6,531 nt of DNA from Actinomycetota bacterium (GTDB lineage Bacteria > Actinomycetota > Actinomycetes > Nanopelagicales > Nanopelagicaceae): positions 1-6,531 of the forward strand of contig WLDZ01000058.1 of the NCBI GenBank assembly GCA_009704515.1, read 5' to 3'. Position 1 is the stretch's first letter, and each line of letters starts with the position of its first letter. Positions 5,703 through 6,531 of the stretch are shown here, one piece after another. Position numbers and translations under genes: made by a program. The notes under the pieces are model-generated. The model ran no database searches. It had not been told where the DNA came from and saw only the letters and a program-made list of their open reading frames with translations.

Positions 5703-5725
5703 ACGCTGAGCGTGAATCAGGCTCA
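5703..5725. promoter_or_regulatory. Operator-like symmetrical sites upstream of the binding-protein promoter
   Basis: ACGCT-G-AGCGT (5703-5713) is a perfect palindrome around one base. TGAGC (5707-5711) is also repeated inverted as GCTCA (5721-5725). Both lie about 30-45 bp upstream of the candidate -35 box of an ABC uptake gene, a usual place for a sugar-responsive regulator. No known operator consensus was recognised. Confidence 0.3.
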
Positions 5726-5751
5726 ACACTCGAAAAAAAATAGGTGGAATG

Positions 5752-5781
5752 TTGATTTTTTCTGTTCGTTTCCCCTACATT
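5752..5781 (+). promoter_or_regulatory. Candidate promoter of the solute-binding protein gene
   Basis: TTGATT (5752-5757), an 18-nt spacer and TACATT (5776-5781), each matching four of six consensus bases. The predicted start near 5788 would leave a 5' leader of about 70 nt, unlike the leaderless genes in this window. An A-run (5733-5740) just upstream could act as an UP-like element. Confidence 0.45.
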
Positions 5782-5830
5782 CTGAGCACGGTCTTACAGA
5801 AAATACCCCTCAAGGGTCGATTCTGAGGAC
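5779..5830 (+). repeat. Direct repeat ATTCTGAGnAC flanking the leader start
   Basis: ATTCTGAGCAC (5779-5789) and ATTCTGAGGAC (5820-5830) agree at 10 of 11 positions and are 41 nt apart. The first overlaps the end of the candidate -10 box, and the second lies within the 5'-UTR hairpin loop. The 41-nt spacing is close to four helical turns, which would put both on one DNA face. Confidence 0.4.
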
Positions 5831-5841
5831 AAAATCGCCCT
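5813..5841 (+). promoter_or_regulatory. 5'-UTR hairpin directly upstream of the ribosome binding site
   Basis: AGGG (5813-5816) and CGATT (5818-5822) pair with AATCG (5833-5837) and CCCT (5838-5841), giving 9 bp with one bulged T (5817) and a 10-nt loop. The stem ends 4 nt before AGGAGG. The loop contains TGAGG (5824-5828), complementary to CCTCA (5808-5812) just before the stem. CCTC can also pair with GAGG of the Shine-Dalgarno (5848-5851). Alternative folds affecting translation are therefore possible; no known riboswitch class was recognised. Confidence 0.4.
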
Positions 5842-5845
5842 ATTC

Positions 5846-5851
5846 AGGAGG
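5846..5851 (+). promoter_or_regulatory. Strong Shine-Dalgarno AGGAGG for a TTG start
   Basis: AGGAGG followed by a 6-nt spacer (TACAAC) and TTG at 5858. This consensus site fixes the start of the solute-binding protein at a non-ATG codon. The next in-frame ATG (codon 17) would cut into the signal peptide. Confidence 0.85.
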
Positions 5852-5857
5852 TACAAC

Positions 5858-6531
5858 TTGATTAAGAAAAGCACAACACTCAAGGTTGCCGCAGTTGCGT
5901 CAGCTATGGGTCTTGTATTTGGCCTTGTAACGGCCACAAGCAGCGCAGCAGCAACAGATAAGACTTGGGCATGTAAGCCAACTAAGTCAAAGCCTGTAAC
6001 TGTTCGCCTTATTGAATACTTCGCAGGACCAGCACGTACACCACTTCTAAATGCGTACGCTCGTCAGTTCGAAGCGAAGAACCCAGGTGTGAAGGTAGAG
6101 ATCATCTCTCCATCACAGGCTGACTCACCAGCAAAGATCACACAGCTTCTACAGGCAAAGAACATCGACATCGTCGAGCCAGCTGGTGCAATCTTGGGAC
6201 AAGCAATGTCTGCAAAGCAGATTGCTAACATCTATCCATACTTCTCAAAGACAAAGGGCTGGGCAGGACTTACTGATTACTCTAAGTTCCAGGCTGAGCT
6301 CTTCGGAAAGAAGACTGCTTACATGATTCCTAACGGATACTATGTAAAGGCAGCTTTCGTTCGTCCAGAGCCAATCCAGGCAAAGGCTCCAGCGATCCTT
6401 ACAAAGATCAAGGCTGGAACAGCAACTTGGAATGACATCCTTACAGCGAAGTCAACAAACACTGCTACATCTTCAATGTACGCAATGCGTGGAGCTCGTG
6501 CATCATTTACACAGGCTATCTTCGTAATCCG
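5858..6531 (+). CDS. Extracellular solute-binding protein of a sugar-type ABC transporter (3' end outside window)
   Basis: The first 224 codons of an ABC-uptake binding protein; the rest, and presumably the permease genes, lie beyond the window. It captures a small solute outside the membrane and hands it to the transporter. Residues 1-32 are a signal peptide (MIKKS, hydrophobic core, SSAAA). There is no lipobox: the only Cys (39, in WACKP) follows a non-matching context, so anchoring is not by a standard lipoprotein Cys. Mature-domain features are VRLIEYFAGPARTP (49-62), then YARQFEAKNPGVKVEI (67-82), the hallmark first helix and strand of family-1 binding proteins, then LLQAKNIDIVEPAG. These point to the carbohydrate-binding group (SBP_bac_1), but the ligand cannot be told. 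Codon use is strongly biased (every Lys after codon 4 is AAG; Arg only CGT/CGC), a sign of very high expression. The start is TTG with AGGAGG 6 nt upstream. It has its own promoter and leader and is not joined to the upstream genes. Confidence 0.88.
   Translation, partial: MIKKSTTLKVAAVASAMGLVFGLVTATSSAAATDKTWACKPTKSKPVTVRLIEYFAGPARTPLLNAYARQFEAKNPGVKVEIISPSQADSPAKITQLLQAKNIDIVEPAGAILGQAMSAKQIANIYPYFSKTKGWAGLTDYSKFQAELFGKKTAYMIPNGYYVKAAFVRPEPIQAKAPAILTKIKAGTATWNDILTAKSTNTATSSMYAMRGARASFTQAIFVI

Noticed and set aside
5592..5861. 89-codon ORF spanning the end of the PIN-like gene and the intergenic region.
   Set aside because: It starts inside the previous gene, has low-complexity composition, and covers the promoter and leader of the binding protein.
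5969..5980. Cys39 of the binding protein as a lipoprotein anchor.
   Set aside because: The preceding residues (TWA) do not form a lipobox, and the Cys lies after the SSAAA signal cleavage region.
1..6531. Search for CRISPR arrays, tRNA/rRNA genes, insertion sequences and toxin-antitoxin pairs.
   Set aside because: No regularly spaced repeats, cloverleaf, transposase or paired small genes were seen; the PIN-like protein has no adjacent antitoxin candidate.

Overview
The window looks like chromosomal DNA from a moderate-to-low GC actinobacterium. The best guess is the freshwater acI / Nanopelagicales type ('Ca. Planktophila', 'Ca. Nanopelagicus'). This is inferred from three things: a small cysteine-pair tail on the secreted protease, of a kind I remember as common in exported proteins of that group; a sugar-type ABC binding protein that looks highly expressed; and compact spacing with apparently leaderless starts. 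None of this is proof of taxonomy.

Layout: (1) 113-1108 (+) is a secreted chymotrypsin-fold serine protease with an intact His/Asp/Ser triad and a C-terminal Cys-pair tail. (2) 1228-3213 (+) is a secreted 5'-nucleotidase/UshA-type phosphoesterase. It probably starts at a TTG behind GGAGG and has unusual residues at several expected metal-ligand positions. It ends at a long, nearly perfect hairpin (3226-3278) that can stop transcription from both sides. (3) 3298-3666 (-) is a small helical protein of unknown function, convergent with the nucleotidase. (4) 3712-4491 (+) is a classical short-chain dehydrogenase, divergent from the small gene across only 45 bp. (5) 4505-5623 (+) follows 13 bp later in the same apparent transcript. 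It is an unrecognised 372-residue protein whose two ends resemble the two halves of a PIN-like nuclease, with a long helical insertion between them and an HEEEH motif near its C-terminus. (6) 5624-5857 is a 234-bp regulatory region with a candidate promoter, operator-like symmetries, and a 5'-UTR hairpin next to the ribosome binding site. (7) 5858-6531 (+) is the first 224 codons of an extracellular solute-binding protein (ABC sugar-type uptake) that runs off the window.

How the genes fit: three exported proteins (protease, nucleotidase, binding protein) suit a small heterotroph that degrades and takes up dissolved peptides, nucleotides and sugars. The SDR / PIN-like pair and the small helical protein form a separate central block whose function I cannot assign. 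Two ways of starting translation can be seen: TTG start codons behind strong GGAGG sites (nucleotidase, binding protein), and ATG starts with no strong Shine-Dalgarno but a -10-like hexamer exactly 6 nt upstream (protease, small minus-strand gene, SDR), as expected for leaderless mRNAs. I saw no tRNA, rRNA, CRISPR, insertion sequence or transposase.
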